A stretch of 64,000 bases of DNA from Obelidium mucronatum (lineage: Eukaryota > Chytridiomycota > Chytridiomycetes > Chytridiales > Chytriomycetaceae). Location: NCBI GenBank assembly GCA_025765595.1, contig JAIVFH010000083.1, positions 62,001-126,000 on the forward strand, read 5' to 3'. Below, piece by piece: positions 46,233-57,207 of the stretch; position 1 is the stretch's first letter, and the number at the start of each line of letters is the position of its first letter. The notes under the pieces were generated by a model that saw only the letters and a list, made by a program, of their open reading frames with translations, was not told the origin of the DNA and did no database searches. The translations under genes were made by a program, and so were the position numbers.

Positions 46233-46860
46233 GACTTATTCATTGTTGGAAATTAAGTCCTTTTTTTTTTCTAAGTGGTTTATTCTCCTCACTTCATTGT
46301 TTAAAATAAAGTATGTTGCTGCTGCTTCCTACCTCGCCATGGAGCAAACACCCTCCAGCCTTGTGTAGGCGGCAAACTTGATATCTAACTCCTTCCCCAG
46401 CTCCCAATCCCCCCTCCCATCCTCCAGCTCACCAGGAGCTACCACCATTAGAAGCCTTGGGGGCCTCATTAAAAACCCCTGTGGGGAAAAAAGAGTGCCC
46501 CCATCCAGCCTCCCTTCCTCCATCTTGTGTCTTGCTTGTTTATCTTGGTCCTGAGGTCTCTGGCTGAGATCCTCCCATTTGTCCCGGTCGCTGCCGTCCT
46601 GGCTTGATACCCATTCCATCATTCCTCCGTCTAGTGTGCTTGGTGCCCTTGCTGTTTCTGTTGCTTGGTGGGTTTTTGTTGTTGTTGGTTTTCTAGACTG
46701 GTTGCGCCTATGTCTTCTTCGGTCTTTTCTCAGGCGTTTCTTCCGTGGTTTTGGGTTTGGTTTGCTGCTGCTATCAGGGCTCTTCTCGGGGCTATCTGTT
46801 GATTCTTCAGTTTTGATCCATTCTGTTTCTTGCAGTGAGTTGCTCTCGTAATGTTGATTT
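46233..46860 (-). other. open basic/acidic frame in the spacer, unrecognised
   Basis: On the minus strand a frame from about 46850 to 46329 reads LQETEWIKTEESTDSPEKSP, a Lys/Arg-rich part, then MMEWVSSQDGSDRDKWEDLS and ends ACSMAR-like at 46329. It is low-complexity and not similar to anything I recognise. It may be part of the retrotransposon or of the host. Confidence 0.25.
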
Positions 46861-47718
46861 GCGGCGAGCTAATGTAAGCTTTATGTGGTTAATTGTTTGT
46901 CAGGAGACAAGTTGTTTTCTTTTTCCCTGCCACAGACTCCGCTTTTATAGCGTTTTACTGTTGCTTTAGTCTTTTACATGGTCCCATTGAGACCTGTTGA
47001 GGTTGAAAACCTCGTATCCCATTTGCCCATTGAGGCGGTGCATCAACTTGACATGGCGATTTCCAATTGGGGGAAATTTGTGAAGGGGAAATTTATCGCC
47101 GTCTGACGGCGTTAATTCTCAATAATAAAGGTTACATTTACAAAATGTCTTCATCTTTCTACATGTGAGCAGCTGATAAAACCACATGCCGCCAAGGTCC
47201 AAAAGCATAACCCATCTCTGGTTAAGGCGTCCCTTAATCTCGGCAGCGCACGGCCGATGTATTATGGTGTTTTGGTTTGGAAAGCATGCAGGAAAGATGT
47301 GTTTGGTGTCAAGGCGCTGCCTTTGAGAGCGTCATGCCCCAGGTTCGCATCACGGAATTTCCTTTTATTCTCTAACAATAAAGATTCTGGTTGAATTATT
47401 CAATCCGTACAACTTATAGTTTATTTCTAATCTCTGTTAAGTAGTGCAAGTGATATTGTATCTTTTATGCGTAATACTCAACACGTAAGCCTCTCTCGCG
47501 GCTTGAGATTTCTATCATCCCACGTCTGATGTTAGAAACTGATAAGGCCTCCAGTGAAAGTTAAAATAACATGAGTCGCATAGCCTGTTGGTAATGTTGG
47601 GGCCTAGTAATCTGGAGGCACAAGGTTCGTTCCCCGGTTTCGCTGGTTTCATGACTCTTCAGGATTGATTCCTAACATCTGATGATTTGTTTGCCGGTTT
47701 TGTGGTTGTGCCACTTTT
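46861..47718. other. non-coding part of the spacer with small hairpins and tRNA-like remnants
   Basis: No open frame of note. Hairpins GAGGTT-GAA-AACCTC (near 46997) and CGCCGTC-T-GACGGCG (47099-47113) are visible. Around 47300-47350 and 47575-47635 there are B-box-like strings (GGTTCGCATC and GGTTCGTTCCC) preceded by tRNA-like D-arm text, suggesting decayed tRNA-derived sequences. Confidence 0.35.
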
Positions 47719-50286
47719 CTATGGCTCTTGCCCTTTTCTCATATTTGTTATCGTGCGTGTGGAATCCAAACTTGTCTTGGTTGCTGTCCATACTTTGGTT
47801 GCAGATGAGGCATTTTCCTGATATTCTTTTTTGCCGTTTAGACGGCTTTTCTCTGGGATAACTTCCGGTCCTGGGTTGTGTTGTGTTTCTTCGGTGGGTT
47901 CTTCTTCTTCCTCTAGCGTTCCTCTTCTGCTTCCTTCCTTTTCCAGTTTGCCCTTTTTGCGGATTTCTTGGTGGTCGCAGTTATTGCAGGTGTTTGTTCT
48001 AGTTCCCATTTGACTGTTTTGTCGCATCGCTCTTTCCACATTTCTCTGGCCGCTTTAGTCATGTTTTTCATTGCATTGATGATTATTGTTCTTGTTTTTT
48101 GGGCAGTTAGGCCGCATACAGTTGTGAGAATTTCTTTAAGTACTTCTGGGACCGCCCCTTCTAATATAGCTTCAGCTCTTAGGTTGTTTACTTTTTTCTG
48201 CCATTTCCCCTGGTATTCTCCCTCGGGTTTTTTGTCCTTGAGGTGGTGTTGCCATGGTCTGGCCCATTTTGTGAGGTCCTTTGTCCGTCCTTCTTTCTTC
48301 TCGTTGCCTCCTCCGTTGTCGCATCCACTTGCAACCTTTTTCCTGTTTTTTCCTTTCCAGAGATTTTGGAGTGTCCTTCTACCTTGGTGAATTGAAAGAG
48401 TCTCCCTTCTTTGCTATAATCCTTTACAATTTGGGCCACTTGTAGCATGCATGCTATTTCCATAAAGTCTTTGGTGCTGATCTCTCCATTGATTTTTACT
48501 ACGTCCTTGCCATCTTTTACCACGGCTGCGTTGTTGATCTTGATAATGGTGAGTCCCTTTTTTGCTCCGATCATCCCTGTGATTGCCTCCATGGCTTCTG
48601 GTAGTTTTACTTTTGCACACCATTCTCGTCCTCTGTTGGCACATTCTGTGTATATCACCCCTGTTCCCATGCTGTTAGTGTGTCTAGAACTGTCTGCGTG
48701 TATCGTGTCTGGCGTTGGGTCTGGATTTTCATTCATAGCGCATGTTCCTATGGCTTTAAGTAGTATGTTCCTGCTTGTTTGTGTTTTCAATGTTCTCATT
48801 TTTAAATGGTGTCTTTTCCAGCTTCTTAGGTTCAGTTGTGGTGTTTCTGGTTGCCATTTCCATTTCAGCCTCAGCTTCTCTTCTCATCCTGTGTTCCTCT
48901 GCTTCTGTTTCTTCTGTTTTGTTCTTGTTAAGTCTTTACCAGAAGTCTGTAATTGGTAGCTGAGAGGTTTCAGTAGCTCATGGGTTTGGGCTGTTTACTT
49001 TTGCTCTTTCAAAGGGTGTTTGGTTTTCTTTGCTCTGTCATATTTCCATGTGTCTTTTTAGTTCTTTGTACCACCCATATGATCTGTTGTCTTTTTTGTA
49101 TATCCTTATCAGGTATCGACAAACATGATGTTGCTTTTTTTGAGGTGTGGTCTGAATTTGTTGTATAGCCCAGTTCCCAAGTGCTTCCCAGATTGTTTTG
49201 TTCCCGCCTTCAATTTTTCCAAATGTTTCTGTTTGTCTGTTGTCTTCATGTTTGTATTCAATGGGTTTGATTGAGAGTTGGTCTTTTGCCATTCTGCCAA
49301 GGAGTTGGTCCATGCTGTGTGTTCCCCTTTTAAGTGGTGGTGGGAAGGGTTCTAGGAGGGGACAGTGAGTAGTGCCAGGTCTTCTTGAAGGTTTAGCAGC
49401 CTAATTCAAGTATTCTGCCTACCAGTGTGTTTTTGTTGCGGCTGATAAGGAGGTTGTTTACTTTGTCTGCCGTTTTCTTGTTCAATTGGTCTCTTTTTTT
49501 GTAGCCCTGGCCATTTTATGCGTCTTGGTATTTTGGGTTGTGATTGTCTCTTTTTGTCTTTTTTCAGGCTTTTTTTTGGCATCATTTCTCTTTTTCCTTT
49601 GTTCTGCTCTTGTGTTTTATTGTCCGTTTGGGTGTAGTTTTCTAGGTTTTTGTATTGGTTCAGTTTACTAGAGAGCCATATGTGCCTCTTCTGCCATAGT
49701 TTCCTTTTCCGCCTCCTCCACTCTCCACCTCTTTCTGTTTGTGTTTACTCATCATTGGTTCAGCCCATTTCAGGGCGTTTCTTCTTTTCCCCCATCTTTC
49801 CCTTTTCAACATGGCGTTTGATGTAATCGACATCTTTCAAGAACGTTTGGTTTCCGTTCTTTGGTGCCTTCTCCAGAGTTCTTCCAAGTTCTCCACTCTT
49901 TTCTCCAGTCCAATCTATTTGACCTCTCAGCGTCCAAAGATTTCTTTCTTCAACACCTTGATTTTGCCAATGATTGCCTCTCCAAGGGATTCCCCTTCTT
50001 CTTCTTCCTCTGTCATATATTCATCAAATGGCTCCAACTTTGTTGGCTCGTCAGTTTCCTCCCCCTTTTCAGTTTCTTCCTTTGTTTCTGCCATGGGGTT
50101 GATTGTTTCCTCCTCTATGTCATTCTTGATTTTTGCCCATTGGTCATTGAAGCTGTTCTCCTTTTCCTTCATCCAGATCTCCATCTTTTCTTCCAGCTCT
50201 CCTTTTACTCTTTCCATTTCTGCTTCCATCTTTCTCTCCATTTCTGCTTTTATTGCTGCCACTTCCACTTGAACAGCCCGTTTCAA
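47719..50286 (-). mobile_element. decayed non-LTR retrotransposon remnants
   Basis: Several minus-strand frames lie in the order expected for a LINE read right to left. The first is a long coiled coil (KRAVQVEVAAIKAEMERKME onward, 50286-49927). Next is a basic segment (49313-49038), then an RNase H-like domain (48799-48188). Last is a tail with KAAREMWKERC-like text near 48050 and two CxxC pairs. No endonuclease or reverse transcriptase motif was found between them, and the frames shift repeatedly, so the element looks internally deleted and inactive. The spacer beyond 50286 carries another Cys/His-rich stretch, CKHCHWDHLQQNC, near 50650. Confidence 0.5.
48188..48799 (-). pseudogene. RNase H-like domain of a retrotransposon
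   Basis: A 203-codon frame. IHADSSRHTNSMGTGVIY corresponds to the first strand with the catalytic Asp (usually YTDGS), LPEAMEAITGMI to the Glu helix, and LTIIKINNAAVV to the strand that normally holds the second Asp, here replaced. FTKVEGHSKISGKEK matches the VKGHSGIxGNExAD block with the last Asp lost. The domain order is convincing, but two metal ligands are missing, so activity is unlikely. Confidence comes from motif order only. Confidence 0.5.
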
Positions 50287-50777
50287 CTCCTCCTTCTGAT
50301 CCTCCTCTGTTTGTATGGTTCTTCAAAGGGGGCTTGTTCCTGCTGTGGCAAAACCTTGTAGGGAAGTTCTTTGAGCTTTGGTCAGGATTCTGTTTGAGGT
50401 TGGGTCTATTTGTTTGCTTTGTCTGGTGGTTGGTGAGTGGGCGTAGTTGCTTGTAGATGTTGATGTTGATGTGGTCGCATCCTCTTGCTTGAGCTTCAGA
50501 CAGTCTGATACCCTTGTTTTCCAGTGATAAGACTCACTTCTTCCCCGTTCATGTTGCTGTAGCTTGGTCGGTCCCCAAGTTTCATCAGACGTGTTTGGAC
50601 TGCTTTGTTGCGGGTGTTGCAGTTTTGCTGCAGATGGTCCCAGTGGCAGTGTTTGCAGTCGTCGTGTGTCAGGACTTTTAATATAAGTCCCATATTAAAT
50701 AAAAAAAGTAGGATAAGGTCAATGTAAAGATATCCAAGAAGGATAATCCAAGAGCAGAAGGAGGAAGTCCACAAGAA

Positions 50778-50990
50778 ATGGATAAAGGAACTGACAGGCC
50801 TAGTCTGACAGAGGAGCAGTGGGTCCCAATTCTAAAGGAGTTAAAGGCTCAGTGGGAGATTTGGTTCCTAGGATTGCTCTACAATTTGTCAATACTTCTA
50901 TTCCTGAGCATTTGCCTCTTGAAATCACTTCCAGATAGTATTACTCCCAGTTCATTCCATTCAAAGAAAGCCCAGAGACTCAAGGATTGA
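50778..50990 (+). other. short conserved open frame in the right arm
   Basis: An ATG frame reads MDKGTDRPSLTEEQWVPILK, then ELKAQWEIWF and a hydrophobic end. The same frame exists in the left arm on the opposite strand (46128-45916), with a few changes. It resembles the N-terminus of a larger protein, but nothing continues it. Its conservation between arms may simply reflect the recent duplication. Confidence 0.25.
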
Positions 50991-51387
50991 AGAAAGTGTT
51001 CAGGAGCCTTGATGGAGTGCCATAAGCACAACAGACACCCTGTTGTTCATTTTAGTCTTCTGTGTCTTTTCCACAACTGACATCATTGAATGAAAATTGG
51101 GATCCAAAATTTTGTCACAATGACAAGTAAAGCTGATGATGACTCTGCTATTCAAACATGGCCCCCTTCTTATGGTACATGTCTCTCTTTGGCGGCTATC
51201 TGACTTCTGACTTTGGCGGCTATCTGACTTAACTTTTCAATGCAAGTAGCATATCCCATAGTGTCATTAGTATTTTGTGTCCAACGGTGCTCAGGCTCTT
51301 GCCTTCTTTGTACTTGCCCCATGCACGATAACCAGTAAGGTTGCTCCTGTTGGTTCAAAAGGTAATAGATTGCTTGTTTGCAGCAAA

Positions 51388-51390
<3 letters not shown>

Positions 51391-51421
<31 letters not shown>
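51391..51421 (+). repeat. C31 homopolymer, right arm
   Basis: Thirty-one consecutive C, the mirror of the G28 run of the left arm. Confidence 0.95.
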
Positions 51422-51752
51422 ACTGAAAACACGTAAGTACTGAGATTTAAGAAAGAGGGAATATGCTTTCCCACATCTGGCCAACTAATTCCACCACATT
51501 GCCCACCCATATTGGGAAGAAACCCGACTAGCAATAACAATGTCCTTAAATCGAGCAACAAATAGTCAGGGAATTCATTCCAAACCTTTTGGCTATACCT
51601 ATAAGGTAAACACGGGTATACGGCTCATACCTGAACATGCCATGTGATGAGCGTTTTGTAACGTTAGTTGTACTGATTTTTTGGTCTCACATGAAATCCA
51701 GGTGGACATGTCAAGCAGGATTATTAAGTAGCTCTTAGACAAGAAGTCATAT

Positions 51753-51825
51753 GCCCGGCTAGCTCAATCGGTAGAGCGTAAGACTCTTAATCTTAAGGTT
51801 GTGGGTTCGACCCCCACGTCGGGCT
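51753..51825 (+). tRNA. tRNA-Lys(CTT), right copy
   Basis: Identical to the left copy over the full 73 nt: anticodon CTT, intact A and B boxes. Confidence 0.95.
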
Positions 51826-51978
51826 ATAGTTTACGATTAATTTTTCGTAATATGGTTCGTTACCCGCGAACAAGTTGAAATGGTGATTTTGAATAAGTTC
51901 ACAACCGCAATCAAAATTTGATTAGGATTTTTACTTGCTCAGTAGTACAATGGTACACACTTCATCTTCGAGTCATAT

Positions 51979-52051
51979 GGGGATCTAGCTCAAATGGTAG
52001 AGCGCTCGCTTAGCATGCGAGAGGCACTGGGATCAATGCCCAGGTTCTCCA
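51979..52051 (+). tRNA. tRNA-Ala(AGC), right copy
   Basis: Same sequence as the left copy including the unusual T arm, so any defect predates the duplication. Confidence 0.85.
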
Positions 52052-52053
52052 CA

Positions 52054-52660
52054 CTAGCCTTTTTTGCATTGTCCAACTCTGCCATCACCTACAAAATTAT
52101 AGTGCCAAACAAACTTGGACTTTATTTGGGCTACAAGTAGCGAACTCCATCGGGTAAACTGGTTATGCACAAAAAAAACACAGAACTCCACAAGCACGAA
52201 ATTTCGACTTTTAAGACTGGCAAAAAAGAGGACACCGAAACCCCACCAATCCACAGCACGAGTATATCTACCACCTTGTATAATTTCTGGTGCCATGTAT
52301 TCCGCGGTTCCGCAGTACGTTTTTGTTGTTTGATTGAATCCCATTTTGCCTTTACAGATTCCATAATCAGCAAGCTTAATGTGTCCGTCAGCACACATGA
52401 GGATATTATCGAGTTTCAAGTCGCTGTACACCCAGAAATAAAAAAGAAAGAACCCCAGTTTTAATGGACCAGTAGTACATAGAACAGTCGTCTGTTGAAA
52501 TTGAAAACTGGTACAGTCCAATTTGAAAATAAATTATGAAATAAAGAGGAAAGGATCCGAGAAAGAATGAGGACAAGGTATGTTCGTATTCTGTGCCTTC
52601 GTTATGTAAATACTGTGTGCCTCCGGAGAAATACACGGACATAATACTCATGTTCTATTC
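52054..52660 (-). pseudogene. truncated Pkc1-like protein kinase fragment, right copy
   Basis: Mirror of the left fragment with the same catalytic-segment text (LKLDNILMCADGHIKLADYG, CGTAEYMAPEIIQGG). Here the upstream exon reads FSGGTQYLHNEG with one base more than the left copy, which fits kinase subdomain VIa better (usually LHxxG). Confidence 0.75.
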
Positions 52661-52862
52661 TAAGTGATCTAATGGCATCTCTTGGATAAGCCATTGTGAC
52701 GCAAAAAATAGCTTTGGGACTTTTCTCTACCCATGACTGGAGTTAAGGAATTGGCAGTAAGTCTGGGACTCTTCTTTCGCAATATCTTGACTTCGGATAC
52801 CAGTATGAAAAGAGTCTCAAGAATTTATTTTGATATAACGGTAATTTTTTCAAGTTCATGAT

Positions 52863-52932
52863 GCATTGATGGTTTAGTGGCATAATTACCGCCTGCCACG
52901 CGGTAGTCCCGGGTTCGATTCCCGGTCAATGC
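52863..52932 (+). tRNA. tRNA-Gly(GCC), right copy
   Basis: Identical to the left copy over 70 nt, with anticodon GCC and complete acceptor stem. Confidence 0.95.
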
Positions 52933-53145
52933 ATTTTGCCTGTCCTGGGACGGGAAATGTTTTGCAGAATGGTTTGCATTTTCTGCCAAGAGGTTGCAGA
53001 TTTCTGCAGGAACACAAGTCATACCGCGCAAAATGATGATTCATGAATATGAATCAAAAACAACTTTATGACCAAAAAAACAAAAAAAAAAAATTTAAGT
53101 GAAGGCAATCAGTGATCATCTACAACAACGGTTGGCAACGGCACA

Positions 53146-54228
53146 TTATCTTGGCCTGTTGATGCACTGCGGGTCTTTGATGCACTGCGCTGTTTTACAG
53201 ATTTTGCCAAGTCTGCAGTTACATATGCGTAAATAGTCATCAATTTCGTTCTTTTTGTTTACACAGAGCTTCAAGTCTTGAATAATTCCGTCTTCCAATT
53301 GGTAGCACCATCCATGAACTGAAAGCTCTTGGCCTCGATCCCAGGCATTCTAGACACATTCAGTCTCGTCAGAACAAACTCAATATTCTGCAATTCTTGG
53401 GCAAACCTGGACAATCGTGGTGTGGCAAATATTCAAGACAGATTTGGCAACATTCAATTCAATCAAAGCAGTTGCTTGTTCGGCAGGCGTAAGACCGGCA
53501 AGTTTATCTTTGTTGGTGTTGTAGATATCTTTGATGTTACGAAGCCTTTGCGAAAAACGTCCAGGTATCAAAAGCTGCAACATGAATAAAAACAAATCAA
53601 AAATACGAACCAGTTGTCAATCAATCCATACTGCTTATTGGACATGGCAGTCAAACAGCCGCCGCACTGATAGTGGCCTAACAGCACAGAATACCATTAT
53701 CGAACAGCAATGCCACATGCATACAAACGATTCTTACCACAAACAATGATATGCTTGACTTTCAGCACATCTACGGCATACTGGATGACTGACAGGCAGG
53801 ACAGATCAGTGTGGGTAACAACGTTCGCAATATTCCTATGAACAAACAAATCTCCAGGTCCCAGACCACAAACGAATTCAGCCGGTACTCGAGAATCAGA
53901 GCAACCTAACGGATAGAATGCATCATTACTAAATTCACCAATAGATCAATCCCTTAAATGGAGCTGTGTAGTGTACGATTGAAAGAAGCAACGGCAATCA
54001 AAGATATCATGGTTTCAGAGCGGTGAAAATGACAGGACTCTTACCGATCCAGAGGATCTCAGGCGTTTGCTGCTTAGCCAGCCTCTCAAGCAGACCCGGG
54101 TTTGCAGCTCTCATGCTAGTCGCCCACTCCCTGTTGTTGTTGAGGAGTTCTGCCAAAGTGTCCACATGTGTTGGATCATGTACAGATGCAGCAGTACTGT
54201 CTGCTGGCGACGGGACATTCGAGAGCAT
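53146..54228 (-). CDS. beta-class carbonic anhydrase
   Basis: Zinc enzyme that hydrates CO2. Exon 1 (from 54228) has [20 protein letters not shown] and ends EILWI. The next exon begins [20 protein letters not shown] with the Cys-Asp-Ser-Arg zinc site, and continues [10 protein letters not shown] and [11 protein letters not shown]. The following exon supplies the His-x-x-Cys ligands ([11 protein letters not shown]). Later exons read [18 protein letters not shown] and [20 protein letters not shown]. Introns are short with clear ends (one at about 53355-53412) and all frames join. An in-frame upstream extension is possible. The gene ends about 130 bp from the right arm of the inverted repeat. 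Confidence 0.9.
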
Positions 54229-54381
54229 TTGTGCGAATATTTTGAAACAATATCAATAAAAGTGCCTAAGTAAATATTCTTCCGTATTGATCCGTACGCC
54301 ACAAGACACCATTAAAGGGCATGGGCAAAATGGATGCTCTTTATATCCTTTTAATGCCCCAAAGTTTTCAAAAATTAAAAA

Positions 54382-56240
54382 TCACAGTGCTTTCGCCTTG
54401 TACAACACAATGTAAGCAGTGTGCCAATCTAATAGACCAATCTTAACTTTCCAAGATAAAATACAAAAGACAGCAACTTACCGCCCCCACCCTCAAGTTT
54501 CGTAATCTCTTCCTCATTCACCATTGACACAGTGTCATCGTCGAACTTCCACCATTCTCCTTTCTCATTCTTCATCCAGCCAATGTAATGACCTGAATTC
54601 GCGCCCAATCCGCGATGGGTTAAAACTGCCACTAGTTCATATTGACCAGACGGATTGCATCCAATGTCGTTTGTCAACGAGGGGTCGACACTTAAAGAAG
54701 CCATGATGGCTTGATTTGTAACGGCATTGGATTGTGAGGTTGAGTCAACGTCCATGGGTGCAGGTCCTTGTTCGCCAACAGGATTCTTTTTCGCTTTCTG
54801 TGATTAAGTTGATGAGAAGAACATAAAAACCAAAAAGATAAAGTTTCCGGACCTTTGCAGCTGCTTTTTCCTCTTCCACCTTTTTCAAGTGGAGTTTCGC
54901 AGGACTAAGTTTCTCAAGCAGGTTGATGTCACATAACGATGACATGTCTAAATCAAACGGAAATTTGACTCGCTGAAAAAAAAGAACCACATAGAATAAT
55001 CCAGTTAATTATGGCAATAAAAACATGGGATCAAACACACCTTCAAAATCTTGGCCTTGATTCTCTCAGAAGCTTTCCATTGGAATCGGACAAAGTTGAT
55101 AGTAAGATAAGTTGGAAGTCGCGTGATCTTAGTGACTTTCTTGTAGACGGCAGTTCTGCCAAGTGACTCTGAATTCTTTTCAATTGTTTCAACGAAGTTG
55201 TTTTCTAGATCTGTAAGCTGTGAGATGCCAAAAAAAACAGGCCATAAGCGGTATTTCAGAAGCAGTGGGAGTTATACCATGTAAGTCGACACTCCAGATC
55301 CAATATTAGCCTTCAATTGACGAAAAGTCCCAACTTCGACTTTAGCACCTTCAGAAGGAGCTTCTGGGCAGGTCATTGTAGAAATGGTTTCTCCCGTAAA
55401 ATATTGATCAATGAACTTTTTTGAAGGGTCCACTAGGCCATCCGCGTCAAATCCAGGAGCCTTTTCAGAAAGCGCTGAAATAATTTCCCCCCAACACTCT
55501 TCCGCATCCTGTTGCATGAAGCCGTGGTTGTTTTGTTCCGCGAATTGTTGAAAGTTTGAACGTAGAACTTGGAGAAAGACGAGCGGTGTAACGGCGTCTC
55601 CAGAGTTTGCGAGTTGAGTATACAGCCCTGACATACTTTTTAAAAGATTTGAGCGCGCATCTTGGTTGAATGTTGCAGGAACACTGGAATGTTAATGGTA
55701 TGAAAATTAGTATGAATCCTGCTTGGTTGCGAGCAATTACCCCTTCAATGAAGTTTGCAGTTCAGGGACAGCACGAAGACATTGGAGAGTTGCGTTCATG
55801 TAGCAAGTATTTCCCAGGTTTGTTAAACCTGCTGGAACTTTAAGCTGTGTGCATTTATGAGTGAAAAAGACTACAAAGAACCAATAGCGTACCGCTTTAG
55901 CAAGTTGTGTGTCGGATAAGTCTTCCACGAATTGAGTTTGAGTAGTTGGAGCTTTTGGGAGTTCGCCAGCCGTTCCCATTAACTGAGTTGCATTTAATAC
56001 ACCCCTAATCATTATCACTATTGCCACACCATCAACACTTGGCCCTCCTTCAGACCCAAAGAGCGCATGTCCGCATCGTCCTTGAGAGTTCCACCTTTCA
56101 CAAGGATCTTCTGGCGGTCGGGTTCAACGCCAGTCAGGGCAAACAGCTGCTTCTTAAATTCAAGTCCAGGCAAAGCTTCGGCAACTTCAATCTCGTCAAA
56201 CTTTTTGCCGTTCCATTTTACAGAGACTTTTGGTGTTCAG
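54382..56240 (-). CDS. UBP6: proteasome-associated ubiquitin protease USP14/Ubp6
   Basis: The N-terminal ubiquitin-like domain ([50 protein letters not shown]) is followed by [12 protein letters not shown] and the protease Cys box [20 protein letters not shown]. Other motifs: [56 protein letters not shown] and the His box [17 protein letters not shown]. The end is [11 protein letters not shown]. At least eight exons with intact frames. The enzyme trims ubiquitin at the 26S proteasome through its UBL domain. The very first codons lie upstream of 56240 behind an unresolved intron. Confidence 0.95.
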
Positions 56241-56364
56241 TTGGGTCGGTTGGTGTTTGTCGGTTAGTTGGCGGTTGGTGCTGGTGGTTATTGGACGCGT
56301 ATAGACCTTTCATTTTCAGTCAATTTTCAGTTGATTTTTGTGGGCTTTTATTGGACGTCACTTA

Positions 56365-57030
56365 TTATAACTTTGAATCCGAATTTGACAAAAAGAAGTC
56401 CTGCAATAGAAGGAATATTAATGAGAATAATTTGGAAGTCAGCCAGTATTGAATCCGATCATACCTTTTGCGACTTCAAAACAGCAGCTTTCAAATCCTC
56501 GACTTCCTTCCAGCAGTTCAACGTGCGGCCCGAGTTCTGCTTATAGCAAGATACCAATGCCTGTTCTTTCGCTACGACCTCTGCTTGGGCAACGGATACG
56601 GGAGCACTGATGCAATAATACCAAGAATTGAGCAAACATCCCCCACACCCGCCACACACTGCTTTCTCACATCTTTTGGCGCCGAATCAAATCATCTGCT
56701 TCTCGAAGCAACAAATCCGAATTGAGTTTTTCAAAGTTGAGTTTTCGCTGTTTTTGCAATTCAAGTTCTCTCTGCACTCTGTTCTGCACAACTTCGTCCA
56801 ATGATTGCTTTCCTTTCGATCCTTTGACTCCTCCGTTTGTCTTTTTTTGGGATGTTTGTGTCAGATCCAATCGCACGGCAACTCAGATGCAGATACCTCA
56901 AGGGCTAGGCCCCTAAGACTACGCAGCATGTTTGGAGTCAAAGAAACAGTCACTGGTCCTTCGCCTTCGGGTCGTTTGAATTCAATCGTCTCTGGCTGTT
57001 TACTTGGTCCCACACCCTGAAGGACGACAT
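56365..57030 (-). CDS. MIC19: MICOS subunit MIC19 (CHCHD3-like)
   Basis: Inner-membrane organising protein. The N-terminal exon reads GVGPSKQPETIEFKRPEGEG and VTVSLTPNMLRSLRG, which is the usual Mic19 start after Met-Gly. The middle exon is a coiled coil (VVQNRVQRELELQKQRKLNF). The CHCH-like part has CYKQNSGRTLNCWKEVEDLK with the Cys pair, and the final short exon is DFFLSNSDSKL. The initiator is unresolved: an ATG near 57033 is one base out of frame with the following codons. Divergently placed relative to USP14 with about 100 bp between. Confidence 0.8.
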
Positions 57031-57207
57031 CATAGGATTAGACGGACGGCAGGCACATGATAAAATAGAAGCCGCAGCCAATCAATTGATGTGGTCGATC
57101 GCTCATTCCCGCTTTGTTCAGTCTTACCATTTCGACTTGTGTTAATTCCAATGAAAAAAAAGGATAAACAAAATATACATTTTTCTTATTATCACTACTT
57201 GATTAAT

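Larger units (their letters stand above)
43854..53016. mobile_element. 9.2-kb inverted-repeat element with tRNA-bearing arms
   Basis: A large palindrome: left arm 43854-46232, spacer 46233-50683, right arm 50684-53016. The outer ends read TGTGTTCCTGCAG and CTGCAGGAACACA. The inner ends match at the AGTCCCATATTAAATA-like sequence. The arms share the same order of three tRNA genes, a Pkc1-like kinase fragment, a G/C homopolymer and a short open frame, and differ by scattered substitutions and single-base indels. It separates ELOF1 from carbonic anhydrase. No clear target-site duplication is visible at the ends. It could be a fold-back type element, an inverted segmental duplication around a retrotransposon, or a misjoined assembly; the sequence divergence between arms argues against a simple copy artefact. 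Confidence 0.6.
50684..53016 (-). repeat. right arm of the large inverted repeat
   Basis: Reverse complement of the left arm. Compared over about 950 bp next to the outer end, I count roughly ten substitutions or short substituted patches and six single-base indels, so identity is near 98%. Most single-base extras are in this arm. Confidence 0.85.

Noticed and set aside
53355..53412. Frame break in carbonic anhydrase before the last exon
   Set aside because: A 58-nt intron with GTTTGC donor and TCTAG acceptor joins TTIVQ to [13 protein letters not shown] in frame.
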